Positions 1 to 11,912 of a stretch of 45,677 bases of DNA are shown piece by piece. Each line of letters starts with the position of its first letter. The stretch's first letter is position 1. The DNA is from Nemertoderma westbladi (taxonomy: Eukaryota > Xenacoelomorpha > Nemertodermatida > Nemertodermatidae), in the NCBI GenBank assembly GCA_032718475.1, contig JAUCBJ010007693.1, positions 1 through 45,677 of the forward strand. Reading direction: 5' to 3'. Position numbers and translations under genes: made by a program. The notes beneath the pieces were generated by a model, which worked only from the letters and a program-made list of their open reading frames with translations, searched no databases and was not told the origin of the DNA.

Positions 1-195
1 GTAATCAATCGAATAATACAGTAGGCTTGACCGCAAATAAATTTAAGCCCACGAATCCAGTCTCCCGGTGTTATAAACGGGTCATTTGGACGCGCATGGA
101 CTGGCTTCGGCTAATGTTTTTAGTTTGTTTTTGTATTAAATCTTATCATCTTACAAAAGGCAGATTATCAATAAAGACATATAAATTTCGGCAGG

Positions 196-2327
196 TTAAA
201 CTGCTGAAGGTCTATAAAAGCGCGTACAAAGCCAGTCAAAAAACTATCCCGCAAGCTAAACACAAATATTCAAGAACAGGAACTAAGGAACCACGATATC
301 ATATCCAACCTTCTCTCTGACAGGCTAGACGCAGCAACTGACGACATTCAACATGTTATTTCAACTTCCTCGAAAAAACCACCAAAAACCACTTCCCAAC
401 ACCACCATAAAGCTTGGTTTGATGAGGAATGCAGGATAAAGAAACAACAAGTTATGACACTCCTACAAAATGGTAACAACTCCAATTATTATGGGCTACT
501 CGAACCGAATACAAACAACTTCTGAATTCCAAAAAGACAAATTTTGATGAAAACACTCTTATAGAAACTTTAAAACAAACCGAGATAACCCCATGGACAC
601 TATGGAGAACAAAGACTGACTTTCCTACAGCCCCCATCGAGCTAGACAAATTAGAGGACCATTTCCATTCTCTAATTGGCGAACCAAATCATACAAACAT
701 ACAACCTCCAAACCAAGCTACTATCGACAGTACAAAAGATTCCCCAGAGTGGTTCAATGAACCATTTCAAGACACTGATGTAACAGACGCAATCAACAAA
801 ACAAAGAGTGGTAAAGCATCCGGCTGTGATGGAATATATTATGAACATTTGAAACTTTCACTCCCACTATTAGTCACAGTTATTACACTTCTCTACAACA
901 CGTGTTTAAATCTTGGTGAAATTCCACGTGTCTGGAAAACTAGCATTTTGAAAATTCTATACAAAGGGAAGGGCGAATTAACAGATCCTGGAAACTACCG
1001 TGGTATTGCGCTAATTTGTGTACTGTTGAAGGTACTAACGTCGATAATAAACTCAAGGGTATTAAAGAAAATAATGGATCAGCTACCTCTAGAACAATAC
1101 GGATTTATCCCCGGTCGATCTACTACTCAAGCAATCAGAAAACTCATTGATTTTATTCACTCCAATCTACACAGTCATGAATCGAAACCGGTTTATGCAC
1201 TATTTATAGACTTCCTTAAAGCTTTTGACCTGATTGATAGAAACATTTTACTCCATAAGATTTTCTTCAAATTTAATATAAAGGAAAACTTTTTGCGTTA
1301 ATTCAGTCAATATTCGGAAACACTGTCAAAGTATTCGATGGCATTAGTTTTTCAGCACCTATTTCGCAACTTCCGGGTATACTACAGGGGGATTGTTTCT
1401 CGCCAACCGCATTCTTAATGTTCATTACTGATCTAGCAGCTGCTCTAAGGCAAATCGCCTCTACATTATATTTTATATTCTTTGCTGATGACTTAGTTAT
1501 TTATTCAACCGAAAAACAACACATACAATATGCTTTACTTCTACTAGACGAATGGTGCCAACACAATAATATGGATTTAAACCTAATTAAAACTAAAATT
1601 ATAAAATTCCGACGAGGAGGGAGATCAGCCAATACAGATATATGTCGAAAATGTCAAAATCACCAACAACTACAACTACCTGGGAATAACACTACAACCA
1701 ACCCTCTGCTTCTCTCAACACATTGAAAACAAGAAACAAAACGCCTACACAATAATTGGATGTCTACGGAATCTTAATTTGGTCTCTATTGAAACTGGTA
1801 TTAAAATTTTCAACATTAAAATATATCCCGCCATAACCTATGCCTTCTCTGAAATCGCTAGCCATCTTAAACCCTCAAACCTTATCGAATTGGACAAAAT
1901 CAAATCGACCTTCCTTAAACGTTTACTTTCACTGCCAACTAATTCATGGTCAACTCTCGTTCACAAATTAACCATCTGCAAAACATTTACAGAAGACATT
2001 GCCGAAAAACACCCAACCTACTTCAACCCAACAGTCCTAGAACAATACCGTCAAATACGAGCTGATAAAGAACTGAAATTTTACGAGCAATACTACAATC
2101 TAGGACCCGCATTCGCCTCTAACTACTGGAAAAGAGCCAATCAAACAAACCGAAACATCGCCACCAGACTAACGGCGCACGGATTTCATCACAAACTCTG
2201 CCAGACTCATACACCATTTCACCCACTGTCACCCGATTGTGTCTGCATGTACTGTAAAGGTAGCTCAGAATACAGGAATCATATCTTGAACTGCCCAAAT
2301 GCCCCACCATTAACTAGTATTTTATAA
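196..2327 (+). pseudogene. LINE A: broken non-LTR retrotransposon reverse transcriptase (CR1/Jockey-like)
   Basis: Frameshifted ORF2 remnant. In order: a pre-RT linker ending in WFDEEC (about 412-430); KSGKASGCDGIYYEHLK, a typical RT entry block (about 810-855); DPGNYRGIAL (about 985-1015); YGFIPGRSTTQAI (about 1100); motif A ALFIDFLKAFD (about 1200-1230); motif B GILQGDCFSPTAF (about 1375-1415); motif C FFADDLVIYS (about 1480-1510); and a C-terminal CX2C-X8-H-X3-C knuckle (about 2250-2295) before a stop at 2327. The reading frame changes near 485, 1300 and 1640, so it cannot encode one protein. The endonuclease domain is not visible: it is either left of the window or lost. The family would normally nick DNA and copy its RNA at the target. 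The clade call is inferred from motif wording and the C-terminal zinc knuckle; RTE or another related clade is possible. Confidence 0.88.
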
Positions 2328-3060
2328 ACTTTTTACTAAATAATTATTTATTGTTGCTTTTACTGATAGTGTTAACTGAGAAACATAAAGATGTTTATTA
2401 ATAAATTTGGATTGCCCCGACTGGGGGCGCACTTTTTGAAAAAAAAATTCCGTTAGCGTTTATCTGTAGAGACTTCGAGGAGCCTCTAAGTTTAAGGTGA
2501 TTCTCCATCTCCAATTTCACCCCCCCCCCCCCCCCACACAACAATATGTATGTAAGCCTCATGTCTTTTTGTTCATTCTGTGAGTTTTTGATAACCATTC
2601 CAATTTCATCAAGTCTTTAAAAATAGCACTCCCCGCCACTTGCTTCAGGGCACATATCATAGTTACACCTTATTCAATTGTTTCTAGCCCAAAATTTTTT
2701 TAGCGCACCCTCTACTGCTGTTCTCTCAGGCTATCAGTACCGGTATTAGTATATAGAGCACTATTTTGCAGTAGGCCCTATTGCTGTATTGTATGTACAG
2801 ATGTAGGTATAAAGCAGGTATTTTATGTATTTTAGTACCGGTACCGGCACCGGTACTGCTGTAGGCCTACTGTGTAGCGTACCATTTAAATACGGTACTG
2901 GTAGGCCTACCTGCTGACCGGTTGTGCTAATGGTAATTACATTGTATTGATTTAATTTGACAGGTGAAGAAATTGTATTAATTTTATTTGAAATATAATT
3001 TAATTGAATTTATGTAATTTGAAATGTAAATCAATGACGCTGTCTCTTTAAGCTGTCCCA
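2328..3060. other. Intergenic, no gene; C-run and CCGGTAC/GTAGGCCTAC-rich patch
   Basis: No coding exon was recognised. A run of 16 C lies at 2520-2535. From about 2735 to 2915 the DNA is unusually rich in short palindromes (ACCGGT, GGTACC) and contains two exact GTAGGCCTAC decamers at 2861-2870 and 2901-2910. The rest is AT-rich. Confidence 0.6.
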
Positions 3061-3108
3061 TTCCCTCAAATGTTCATGACATAGTTTATTGTTATGTTCA
3101 TGACATAG

Positions 3109-3375
3109 TTTATTGTTTTGGTTAGAAAATCCCGCCTCTGTAACCTGCTCCTTTCCTTCATTTGGTAAAGTGATTGTTTATTGTTTTGGTTAGAAAATCC
3201 CGCCTCTGTAACGCTCCTTTCCCTGATTTGGTAAAGTGACCGTTTATTGTTTTGGTTAGAAAGGCCAGCCTCTGTAACCTGCTCCTTTTCCTTCATTTGG
3301 TAAAGTGACTGTTTATTGTTTTGGTTAGAAAATCCGGTCTCTCTAAGCTGCTCCTTTCCAACAATTGGTAATTGT
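3109..3375. repeat. Tandem repeat, about 66-69 bp x 4
   Basis: Copies begin with TTTATTGTTTTGGTTAGAAA at 3109, 3177, 3243 and 3312, giving periods of 68, 66 and 69 bp. Each copy continues through CCTCTGTAA and CTCCTTTCC. The copies differ by small indels, and the last is the most diverged. A partial duplication of TTCATGACATAGTTTATTGTT (two copies of the start) precedes the array. Short reading frames across it on the minus strand are repeat artefacts. Confidence 0.85.
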
Positions 3376-3507
3376 TTTTGGCTATAAAATGAGTGTTTTG
3401 CTACGTCATGTGGTAATCAATTATCGACAACAACCACAAACTATTACATTTAGAGTCTTTTACCACAGGCGCATATGGAAATCTATCCTATAGTCGATAA
3501 ATCATGG

Positions 3508-3640
3508 AATTTTGAATGTTTTGGCACAGGCATAGTGAAACCAATTGTCCGACAGACCAGAAATCAACAAATTTTGAATGTTTTGGCATAGGCATGTTGA
3601 AATCAACTGTCTGACAGTCCAGAAATCAGCAGTCTGACAG
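3508..3640. repeat. Tandem duplication, 62 bp x 2
   Basis: AATTTTGAATGTTTTGGCA occurs at 3508 and 3570 and is followed in both copies by a GGCAT..TGAAA..CAA.TGTC.GACAG..CAGAAATCA block. A third, partial GTCTGACAG tail follows. The copies are diverged, so the duplication is old. Confidence 0.75.
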
Positions 3641-4208
3641 TTTGAAGAAATACATGCATAAAAAGTCATTAAAAGTCATTAAAGGGACAACAAAAGTCAT
3701 TGTGCACAATTCGTAAAAAAAGGAGGACAAAAAAAGTCAAATAAAAGGACATAAAAAATCACTGCCTTAGCACTACTCATGAGGCCTTATAGGCTGAAAC
3801 GTACATATAGCGCTAGTTCAACCCCTGGTGATGCACTTTCTCATTTTTTCCATTTCTGAACAAAACCAGAATATTACATCTTTGATTAATCTAAAATTAA
3901 TCTAAAATCTAAAAGTAATCTAATCGTTTTTAATCTAAAATATTACATTTATTAATATCACCTGGCAGCAATACTCGATCTGAATATTTATTTATTTGTA
4001 CTTTCCTCCTGTTTAACTCTAACATACTTGAGGCCAGTAGGTCCGCTGTTAGGGATATGATAAGCAATGAATACTGCCTGTTCAATAGAAGTGGAATAGG
4101 TGGGAGAGTGAATGTACACGATTCCCTCTAATTGCCATGCATGGCCCTCCCATTGGGCTGCTGCCCCTGCTGTGTTCTGTCCCCTTGGCCTATGTTAGGC
4201 CCTGCCAT
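3641..4208. other. Intergenic, A-rich, no gene
   Basis: Repeated AAAAGTCATT words lie at 3658-3770, followed by AT-rich sequence. No exon, tRNA box or element boundary could be supported. Confidence 0.5.
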
Positions 4209-4233
4209 TGAGATGGTTTAGTAAACCATCTCA
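4209..4233. repeat. Perfect 12-bp-arm palindrome
   Basis: TGAGATGGTTTA, a single G, then the exact reverse complement. It lies in unique-looking DNA with no other sign of a transposon end. Its function is unknown. Confidence 0.85.
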
Positions 4234-4394
4234 TGGCTATTGTTACTTAACTGGTTCCCAGGTATGCAATATTGCTTGCATATCCTTCTGATTGCTAAAT
4301 CAGTTCACCTTCCCATTCTGCTGGTAGGTGGCTTGTGTTACACAGAATGGATCCACTCACACAAAAGGATTAAAAACAACCAAATGGGATCAGT

Positions 4395-4870
4395 TTTCAC
4401 TATCAGACAATTTGCCCTCTAGAAGCAGACTGGGGAACTCTATACGACTCTGCAACTCCGTAAAGATATAGCCTATATTCTGTAGTAGATGCCAACTAAG
4501 TTTCAGTCTAAACTGATTGTAAATAACAAAGTTGGAGAAGATGCTAATTTTCAGACATTTCGCCCTCTAGTAGTAGACTGGGGAAGTTAGACAACTCTTG
4601 GACTCCGTAAAGATACAATCTATGCTGTAGTAGATACCTACCAAGTTTCAGCTCAAAATGATTAAAAACAACCAAATTAGATCATGTTTTCACTATCAGA
4701 CAATTCGCCCTCTAGCGGCAGATGGGGGAACTTCAGACAGCTCTGAATATTACGCTGCATGAAACGAGTTTGGGTGAGACCTTTCTAACGAGCTATAGTA
4801 AGCGAGATTTCATAGAGATGACAAACAGACACACACACAGACAGACAGACAATTGAATTATATATATATA
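4395..4870 (+). repeat. Three diverged ~147-bp monomers of the CCCTCTAG repeat family, ending in GACA/TA microsatellite
   Basis: The word GCCCTCTAG, followed by GCAGACTGGGGAA-like sequence, recurs at about 4413, 4561 and 4706. Between these sites are shared words: CTCCGTAAAGATA, CTACCAAGTTTCAG, and TGATTAAAAACAACCAAAT-like. The array ends in an ACGAG..GGTGAGACC block, then (CA/GACA)n at about 4828-4852 and (TA)n at 4859-4871. A core monomer of ~150 bp followed by a tetranucleotide microsatellite resembles nonautonomous rolling-circle elements of the pearl/DINE type. That family assignment is inference. Confidence 0.7.
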
Positions 4871-5214
4871 TTAGATTGTAAATTGGATACAATAAATAGT
4901 ATTACATTAAGTTATTAGGTTATTAATACTTTACTGTATATTATTGTAATTGCATTTTTTATGAGTTATACTGCTACATAAGTATATCTTTATCATTGAG
5001 TTGATGTATTGTGATGCTCTTGGTAAAGGTATACATAGAGTACTTCATTTATATTAGTATTAGGTTAGCATTCCCAATGGGAATATCTCGGACATGAGAT
5101 ATTCCATTTGATATTTCGGAAATCAACAGCAATGAAAAGTGATGATTCCAATAACTGACCAATAACAGTGCTGAACAGATTCACCATTATCCCCTTGTAT
5201 TCTGTGTTGCAGTC
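4871..5214. other. Intergenic, AT-rich, no gene
   Basis: Low-complexity AT-rich DNA. No feature could be supported. Confidence 0.5.
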
Positions 5215-5325
5215 CCGGGCCTCAAAGTCCCAAAAGGTCCCGGACAATTCGGTCCCGAACAATTCGGTCCCAAAACACAAAATAAATGGGATCGAATTGT
5301 CCGGGAACGAATTATCCGGTTCCTG
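5215..5325. repeat. GGACAATTCGGTCCC palindromic cluster
   Basis: Contains GGACAATTCGGTCCC and GAACAATTCGGTCCC in the forward sense, and then ATCGAATTGTCC plus ACGAATTATCC in the reverse sense, so the segment can fold back. The same 15-mer recurs at 8281-8440. Its half GGACAATT is the core of the minisatellites at 33.0 and 39.4 kb. Confidence 0.75.
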
Positions 5326-5469
5326 ATAGAAACACATATATAATATACACGAAGTGGGGCCTTCGCGCAGCACGTGACTTAAATTTAATTTAAGTACTAA
5401 TTCGAAAGTATTACTGTATTAGCAAATTTTAAGCAGATTTCGCCTAATCACTTTTTACCTCTTTCATTT

Positions 5470-5815
5470 CTATTCAGACATTTCTGACTCTAGCGGTATA
5501 GTGAGAACTGAAGATGGATTAGGGTCTCCAGCCCCACAAAGACACAGCCTATGGATGAATAGTACATACGTACATCGGCCAAGTTTCATCTTGAATAACG
5601 GATAACGAAATGGGAGACGGATCTCACTTTCAGAAATTTCGTCGTATAGCGGCAGACCGATTAAATCTCCCCCCCCCCCCCCACAAAGACGCAGCATGTG
5701 GTCCAGAATATATGGCAAGATTCAGCTTAAACTGATTAAAATCAATGAGACGGGAGAATCTATTCACTTTCAGGCATAAAGTAGTCCTATAGCGGATGAC
5801 TGTTGAACTGATTTT
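5470..5815 (+). repeat. Diverged CCCTCTAGCGG-family monomers (about 2-3 copies)
   Basis: Sites resembling CACTTTCAG..ATTTC..CTAGCGGCAGAC occur at about 5484, 5641 and 5790, with shared ACAAAGACGCAGC and AAGATTCAGCTTAAACTGAT words between them. A C-run of 15 lies at about 5668-5682. This belongs to the same family as 4395-4870 and 5889-7148 but is more degraded. Confidence 0.7.
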
Positions 5816-5888
5816 CAACAAAACAAATTTTCAACTTGGCAGCTTTAAATTCGACAAAGTTATAAGCATGTCAATATCATAACGACGA

Positions 5889-7148
5889 CAACGATTTCAC
5901 TTTCAGACATTTGGCCCTCTAGCGGCAGACTGGAGAACTGCAGATGGATTCGCCTCCTTTGAAAGTCACAGCTAATGGTCTAATACATATCTGCCAAGTT
6001 TCAGCTTAAACGGATTAAAAGCAAAGAAATGGGAGGGCATTTAATGTTTAGACATGTGGCCCTCTAGCGGGAGACCATTGCACTGATGGTGTCTGAAAGT
6101 CTCTCAAAAATCTCAACTTTAGCTCATATTGATACCTACAAATTTTCAACTTGGCAGCTTTAAATCCGACAAAGTTATTAGCATGTCAAAATCGTAACGA
6201 CGACAACGATTTCACTTTCAGACCTTTGGCCCTCTAGCGGCAGACTGGAGAACTGCAGATGGATTCGCCTCCTTTGAAAGTCACAGCTAATGGTCTAATA
6301 CATATCTGCCAAGTTTCAGCTTAAACGGATTAAAAGCAAAGAAATGGGAGGGCATTTAATGTTTAGACATGTGACCCTCTAGCGGGAGACCATTGCACTG
6401 ATGGTGTCTGAAAGTCTCTCAAAAATCTCAACTTTAGCTCATATTGATACCTACAAATTTTCAACTTGGCAGCTTTAAATCCGACAAAGTTATTAGCATG
6501 TCAAAATCGTAACGACGACAACGATTTCACTTTCAGACCTTTGGCCCTCTAGCGGCAGACTGGAGAACTGCAGATGGATTCGCCTCCTTTGAAAGTCACA
6601 GCTAATGGTCTAATACATATCTGCCAAGTTTCAGCTTAAACGGATTAAAAGCAAAGAAATGGGAGGGCATTTAATGTTTAGACATGTGGCCCTCTAGCGG
6701 GAGACCATTGCACTGATGGTGTCTGAAAGTCTCTCAAAAATCTCAACTTTAGCTCATATTGATACCTACAAATTTTCAACTTGGCAGCTTTAAATCCGAC
6801 AAAGTTATTAGCATGTCAAAATCGTAACGACGACAACGATTTCACTTTCAGACCTTTGGCCCTCTAGCGGCAGACTGGAGAACTGCAGATGGATTCGCCT
6901 CCTTTGATAGTCGCAGCTAATGGTCTAATACATATCTGCCAAGTTTCAGCTTAAACGGATTAAAAGCAAAGAAATGGGAGGGCATTTAATGTTTAGACAT
7001 GTGGCCCTCTAGCGGGAGACCATTGCACTGATGGTGTCTGAAAGTCTCTCAAAAATCTCAACTTTTGCTCATATTGATACCTACAAATTTTCAACTTGGC
7101 AGCTTTAAATCCGACAAAGTTATTAGCATGTCAAAATCGTAACGACGA
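5889..7148 (+). repeat. 315-bp higher-order tandem array, 4 copies
   Basis: CAACGATTTCACTTTCAGAC starts units at 5889, 6204, 6519 and 6834, an exact period of 315 bp, and the copies are nearly identical. Each unit holds two related half-units, one with CCCTCTAGCGGCAGACTGG and one with CCCTCTAGCGGGAGACC. The array is therefore a dimeric higher-order repeat of a ~157-bp monomer. The near-identity means recent expansion. The unit end (CGTAACGACGACAACG) grades directly into the GAC microsatellite that follows. Confidence 0.92.
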
Positions 7149-7196
7149 CGACGACGACGACGACAACGACGACGACGACAACGACGACGACGACAA
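7139..7196. repeat. (GAC)n microsatellite
   Basis: GAC triplets with occasional AAC interruptions. It appears to have grown from the short GACGACAACG found at the end of every 315-bp unit. The arginine-rich minus-strand frame across it is an artefact. Confidence 0.9.
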
Positions 7197-7274
7197 CTAT
7201 TTGCATAAATTGACCCACCCCCTAACAGTGTCAATTCGCTAAGGCTCCGCCAACTTCGTGGCTCGCCCCACATA

Positions 7275-8280
7275 ATATAATACGTTCCCCGTAATACGCA
7301 GTAATATATAATGTATAGTAGGGCAAGATTGTGTGTTGCAGCTCGGCTATTCTAATTAATTAATAGTAGTTTAACAAGGGAGATTGCTGTTTCACTGCAT
7401 TCAGTGAAACAGGGGGTTTCAAATTATTTCACTGTATTCAGTCAAAAAAGGTGGGAATTTCCCATACAAAATATATTACGTTATTTCATTTTAGTACAGT
7501 ATTATTATATAACTTATACAAAAATACAGAAGGACGGGTAAAGATCAATAATACAATTAATAATACTCTAGTGTATTATTGCGGTACTTGTACGGTGGTT
7601 ATGTTACTGTAGTAAAGTTACTGCGGTAACGGTACAGTGGTTACATACTGCCCAAGCCTACATTAGTCAGTTAGTACTACAGTAGATGTAGGCCTACAGT
7701 TGTGTAGTAATGCAACATGCACTATTTTAACGGTAGTAACATAATATCCTAATAAGTTCTACTTAAATTAAAATAATTCAACAAAGAATGTTAATAACCA
7801 GCCTGCCAGTCCAGCAGTCGTATTTAACCTATTTCTGTTTCAGTCCAACAAATTAGAATTAAACGCAATAGGCTGGTACTTTATGCCCTTCTATATACAG
7901 ACTGCAGAATGCAGACCGTAAATTGAGCCATGGCCTAATACTGAGCGAAACAATTACCACTGTTGAAATGAAACACAGTCAATTACTTAATCCTAATTTC
8001 CTAAAATTCATAATTTCCTAAAATTCCTAATAATCCGAATTTTAATATTATTCAAAAGATAATAACCCATGGCGTGGCGATATACATACAGTATGAAAAG
8101 GAAATCACACGCCAGTAGGAAATAAATAGATCTCTGCTGCAAAAATATTATCCTGCAAAAAATTTGCGCAGCAATATAACGATATAACATTCTATATAGT
8201 TGTTAATAATATAATACATATATAAAATATATATACTTATTACTTATACATAATATACTAATATAGCTCAATTTAATTTA
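7275..8280. other. Intergenic, no gene; one perfect hairpin
   Basis: No exon was recognised. An 11-bp-arm perfect palindrome (CTGTTTCACTG, CATT loop, CAGTGAAACAG) lies at 7387-7412, with a related half-site 25 bp downstream. A GTAGGCCTAC decamer is at 7688-7697. The remainder is AT-rich. Confidence 0.55.
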
Positions 8281-8440
8281 ATTCGGTCCTGATCAATTTG
8301 GTTCGGACAATTCGGTCCCATTATTATGTTCCGGGACCGAATTGTCCTTGTCAGTATCCGGACAATTCGGTCCCAAAACAATAAATTAATGAGACTGAAT
8401 TGTCCAGGACCATATTGTCCGGGACCGAATTATCCGATTG
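8281..8440. repeat. GGACAATTCGGTCCC palindromic cluster, second locus
   Basis: GGGACCGAATTGTCC at about 8333 is followed after ~12 bases by its exact reverse complement, giving a 15-bp-arm hairpin. Further diverged copies of both orientations flank it. The cluster shares its motif with 5215-5325. Confidence 0.8.
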
Positions 8441-8617
8441 TAGGGCCTTCGCCCCTTGCTCCTTTATCGCCCCTGGCCCTTATCGCCCCCTGGGAACTTA
8501 TCGCACCTCAAATTGTCCTTTATCACTCCTGGGGAACATATTGCCCCCGGGTCTTTATCGTCCCGGGTCTTTATAGCCCCCGGGTCTTTATCACCCCTGG
8601 TAACTTATCGCCACTGT
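8441..8617. repeat. Degenerate ~17-bp minisatellite (TTTATCGCCCCCGGG-like)
   Basis: About ten imperfect copies of a CTTTATCGCCCCTGG-type word, more regular toward the right end. It directly adjoins the palindromic cluster to its left. Confidence 0.75.
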
Positions 8618-9751
8618 GACAAATATTAATTTTGAATGCGAGAATCGTTTAGGCTTAGCAAGCTAGGGAATGCCTGTATGCCGTCAAGGGTGATCTTCCA
8701 CATTAAACTATTCCACTCTGTTTCCTAAAGGAATGCTTGTTCTCCACAATGGGTGATCTTCCACAATAACAATATACAATGTATTTTATATTTCTATAAC
8801 AATCAAGAATTTACTTTATAAGAGACAAACAAAAAGGATTTTACATCCTACAAAAGAAAAACCTAAAATATCAGTGTTCTGAACCGTTTTCCAGTTCTTT
8901 ACTGCACTCTGTTGCTTAAAAAAAACACGGCTTATTTTGCGCCTCAGAATTACAAACGAACCTGTAAATTTGAAATAATACATGTAATAGGTGCAGGATA
9001 TTTTATGTACAAAAAAATACATTAATATTTTTTTGGCAACATAAAATTATCGCAGGAATAAAAAAAGCCGACCTAAAGACACTAAAATGGTTACTTACTA
9101 TATTGTAATCATTTTCAAAGAAATTAATTTTATATAAGTTGATAGCGAAAATAGGTGTGGCTTTGGTGTGTAGCAGTAAGGCGTTTTTGCAAATAACCAT
9201 AGTTATGTGTTTCGTGATTGTAAATGTTATTTGTAATGTTATTCAGATATATTTATTTGTATTTTTTTTGAGTATCCTATTTTTATTGGTCCACCCCTGC
9301 AAAATTTCACAATTGACGTACAATTATTATTATTACTCAGGTTTACTTCCAGTCTGTTATCGATCGCCAATAATGGTGCTGTTGCATCTAGTCCGGCTAT
9401 ATAACAACCACTGAATCTCCATAGAATAAGTCATTGGAGAAAATGGAGGATGATGATTTCACCAGAGTGAATCTCAGGTCTTATAATGTAATCAACATAT
9501 TATAATCAACAATATCAAAGAAAAAATTAAAAAGAGTAATTGTCTTAGACTGTCCTGTCTCCTTGGAGTCGTAGTTGCTATTTTCTAAAATGTCAGATAT
9601 TTCGTAGTAAGAATCACTTTGACAATTCAAACTTTGATAATTTTCCTTCGATATTAAAGTACATCCACAGTTTAAATAGCAATTTATACCTTGGTTCAGT
9701 GACAAAGGCCTGACGAAAATCGAAAATTATATGCAGCATACAGTAGCTATT
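8618..9751. other. Intergenic, no gene
   Basis: AT-rich. A GATCTTCCACA..AA word recurs at about 8691 and 8750. Short reading frames here have no recognisable domain and no convincing splice context. Confidence 0.5.
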
Positions 9752-10575
9752 TAGCAAGTCGTTAGACTTGATTACTGTCAGAAAAAAAAGCTACTGACTA
9801 CTGGCTACTGACCTAGAGCAAAACGGCTCTAACGATTTTGATGAAATTTTGCATGAACCATGAAAATAGATTTATATGGGTACTTGTGAAATCGTGGTTT
9901 AAATTGAAACATCTCAACTTGTTTTATTTCGAAAACTAACCCCATAACACGAAAATTGTCATAGGCGCAATAAACACCAGCTGGCACCCATGAAAAATGT
10001 ATAGAGATGGCCTGGTAATGCATTCAATAGGAAGGGCCAACTAACAAAAAAGCATTTCTGTGCCAAGTATTATCACTCTACTCTACAACCCAGACAGTAA
10101 GCAAACATTAACTGGTTTAGCTGGCTATTACAGTCTCAGCTGAATAACTCTTCCCAATGCATCCTATGGGATCTCCGGAAAATCTACAAGGTTATACTGA
10201 CTCTGCTATGTTAATTAATTGGCGTACAAGCTAAATTACTGTTAGTTACACAGTGTGTTGGATACTATTAGATTGTACTGTGCTCTCATCTAATAATAAT
10301 TGTTTTATTTTGAAATCTTTGTGCCAACATTAATACTGTGGAGGCTGATTGTTTTGAATTCATGACAACTGCTGTTATTATTATTAATCATTTGACACCT
10401 CGACTCCTCTCTGACTACTCTATCCGATAGCTCTATCATTTCGCTCACTGCTCTCTATCCTCTATAATCACAACAGCTTTTATAATTCATTAGATGATTA
10501 CAACATAATAATTATAGTTTGAAGTTGTCTAGAAAATTTTTCGTACACCACAGGGACTACCCTCACACTAATTTA

Positions 10576-10587
10576 TTATCAGACAGA
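10576..10587. repeat. Target-site duplication, left copy (TTATCAGACAGA)
   Basis: Identical to 11901-11912. The matching uninterrupted site in paralogous element B2 (about 23474-23485) carries the 12-mer once. This demonstrates duplication at LINE insertion. Confidence 0.92.
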
Positions 10588-11900
10588 CTACTACTACTAG
10601 GATCGGCATGCTGCATTTTTAGGAATGCTGTGCCGGCTTGTCAACAAAATTGCACCGCCACAACTCCCTATCACCCATGACATTTGCTAGATCATCCGCA
10701 TCTTTAAGGCCAGTGTCCTTTAAGATGCGTCTCAAGAAAGTCATGGGCTGTCCACCATGCTTATTCATATTCACTGCGCATATTCGCTGCCAAAGTACAA
10801 GATTATGCACTGGCTGGTCCTCACGGCGAAAGCAATGTCCTGCAAAGCGGAGGCGATTTTGTTCTGGTGTCAAGCTTGGGGGAACCAATGAGACACCTCC
10901 AATGTTATATAGTGTCTGGTTGGAGATGTGTGCATTGTACTTGACACAATGAACCCGGCGTAGCATTCTTGTGAATGTGCCATCCAGAGATTTGGTGTCC
11001 TCAGCAGTTAGAGCCCAGCATGGACTCCAGTAGAGGAGTACTGGAACTACTGCTGCTCAAAATAATCGGACCTTAAGTCTCCGATTAATTCTCGGTGACT
11101 TCCAAATCCTGGAAAGCCTATTCAAGGCTGCCCATGCCTTTCCCTTACGTATTCGAAGGTCCTCACCTGACTTCCGGATCCATGATCCCAGGTAACAGAA
11201 GTCGTCCACATGCTCAAGCATACCATCCTTTGAGCTTATGCTCATCCAATCAGAGACTTGCTGAGGACTTTCAAAGTTAACTGTCAGAATTTTGGTCTTT
11301 CTGGAGTTAATAAAAAGACCAACACTAGAAGCAGCATGTTCTAATGAGTTGAGGAGCCGTTGGGCTCCCTCTAATGATTCTGAGAGTACTCCTAAGTCAT
11401 CAGCAAAGTCTAGATCAGTTAGGTACTTGGCAGGATTTCCTCGACTTCTGGAGCCAGTAGGTGGAGTTATCATCACCCCATCATCATTATGATGATCTAA
11501 GGACATGCGTAGAACATAGTCAACCACAATAATTAACAAGAATGGTGCAAGTGTGTCTCCTTGGAGGACGCCATATAACACTTCAAATGGTTCTGTGTCA
11601 CCGTCAACAGTAGACACAAATGTTGTCGAACCATCGTATACTGATCTGATTGCTGCAATGATTTCATCAGGAATCCCATATAATGAAAGTATGCTGAACA
11701 TACGTGAGCGAGAGACTGAATCAAAGGCCTTGAAGAAGTCAACAAAGATAACAGCCAGATGCCTGTCTTTCTTTTTTGATAATTCTTCAATTATCCTTCT
11801 AAGTGCCAAAATGGGCTCCATGGTCCCACGACCTTTACGGAACCCATTCTGATTTCCACGGAGCAGTCTCTCAATTAAGTCATGTTCGGATCGAATGTTC
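10588..11900 (-). pseudogene. LINE B copy 1: 5'-truncated RTE-like retrotransposon RT with (TAG)n tail
   Basis: On the minus strand a reading frame runs from about 11890 to 10619, broken only by one TGA at 11057, where the plus-strand copy at 43.7 kb has AGA. Visible RT blocks are NQNGFRKGRGT; motif A AVIFVDFFKAFDSVSRSRM; motif B YGVLQGDTLAPF; motif C DLDFADDLGVL with the FADD catalytic core intact; then YLGSWIRKSG, the thumb GKAWAALNRLSRIWK, and a C-terminal tail ending KPAQHS. The 3' end is a short trinucleotide tail (CTA on the plus strand), typical of RTE-type LINEs, which lack poly(A). Perfect 12-bp duplications flank the element. Upstream RT and endonuclease are lost to 5' truncation, and about 25 bp of unexplained filler lies at the 5' junction. 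It looks young. Confidence 0.93.
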
Positions 11901-11912
11901 TTATCAGACAGA
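11901..11912. repeat. Target-site duplication, right copy (TTATCAGACAGA)
   Basis: Pairs with 10576-10587 and ends the LINE B insertion into element B1. Confidence 0.92.

Noticed and set aside
27-320. 97-codon plus-strand frame at the left edge as a gene
   Set aside because: The LINE A coding sequence runs through its right part in a different frame, and its own translation shows no motif.
7091-7273. Arginine-rich minus-strand frame
   Set aside because: It is the translation of the GAC microsatellite.
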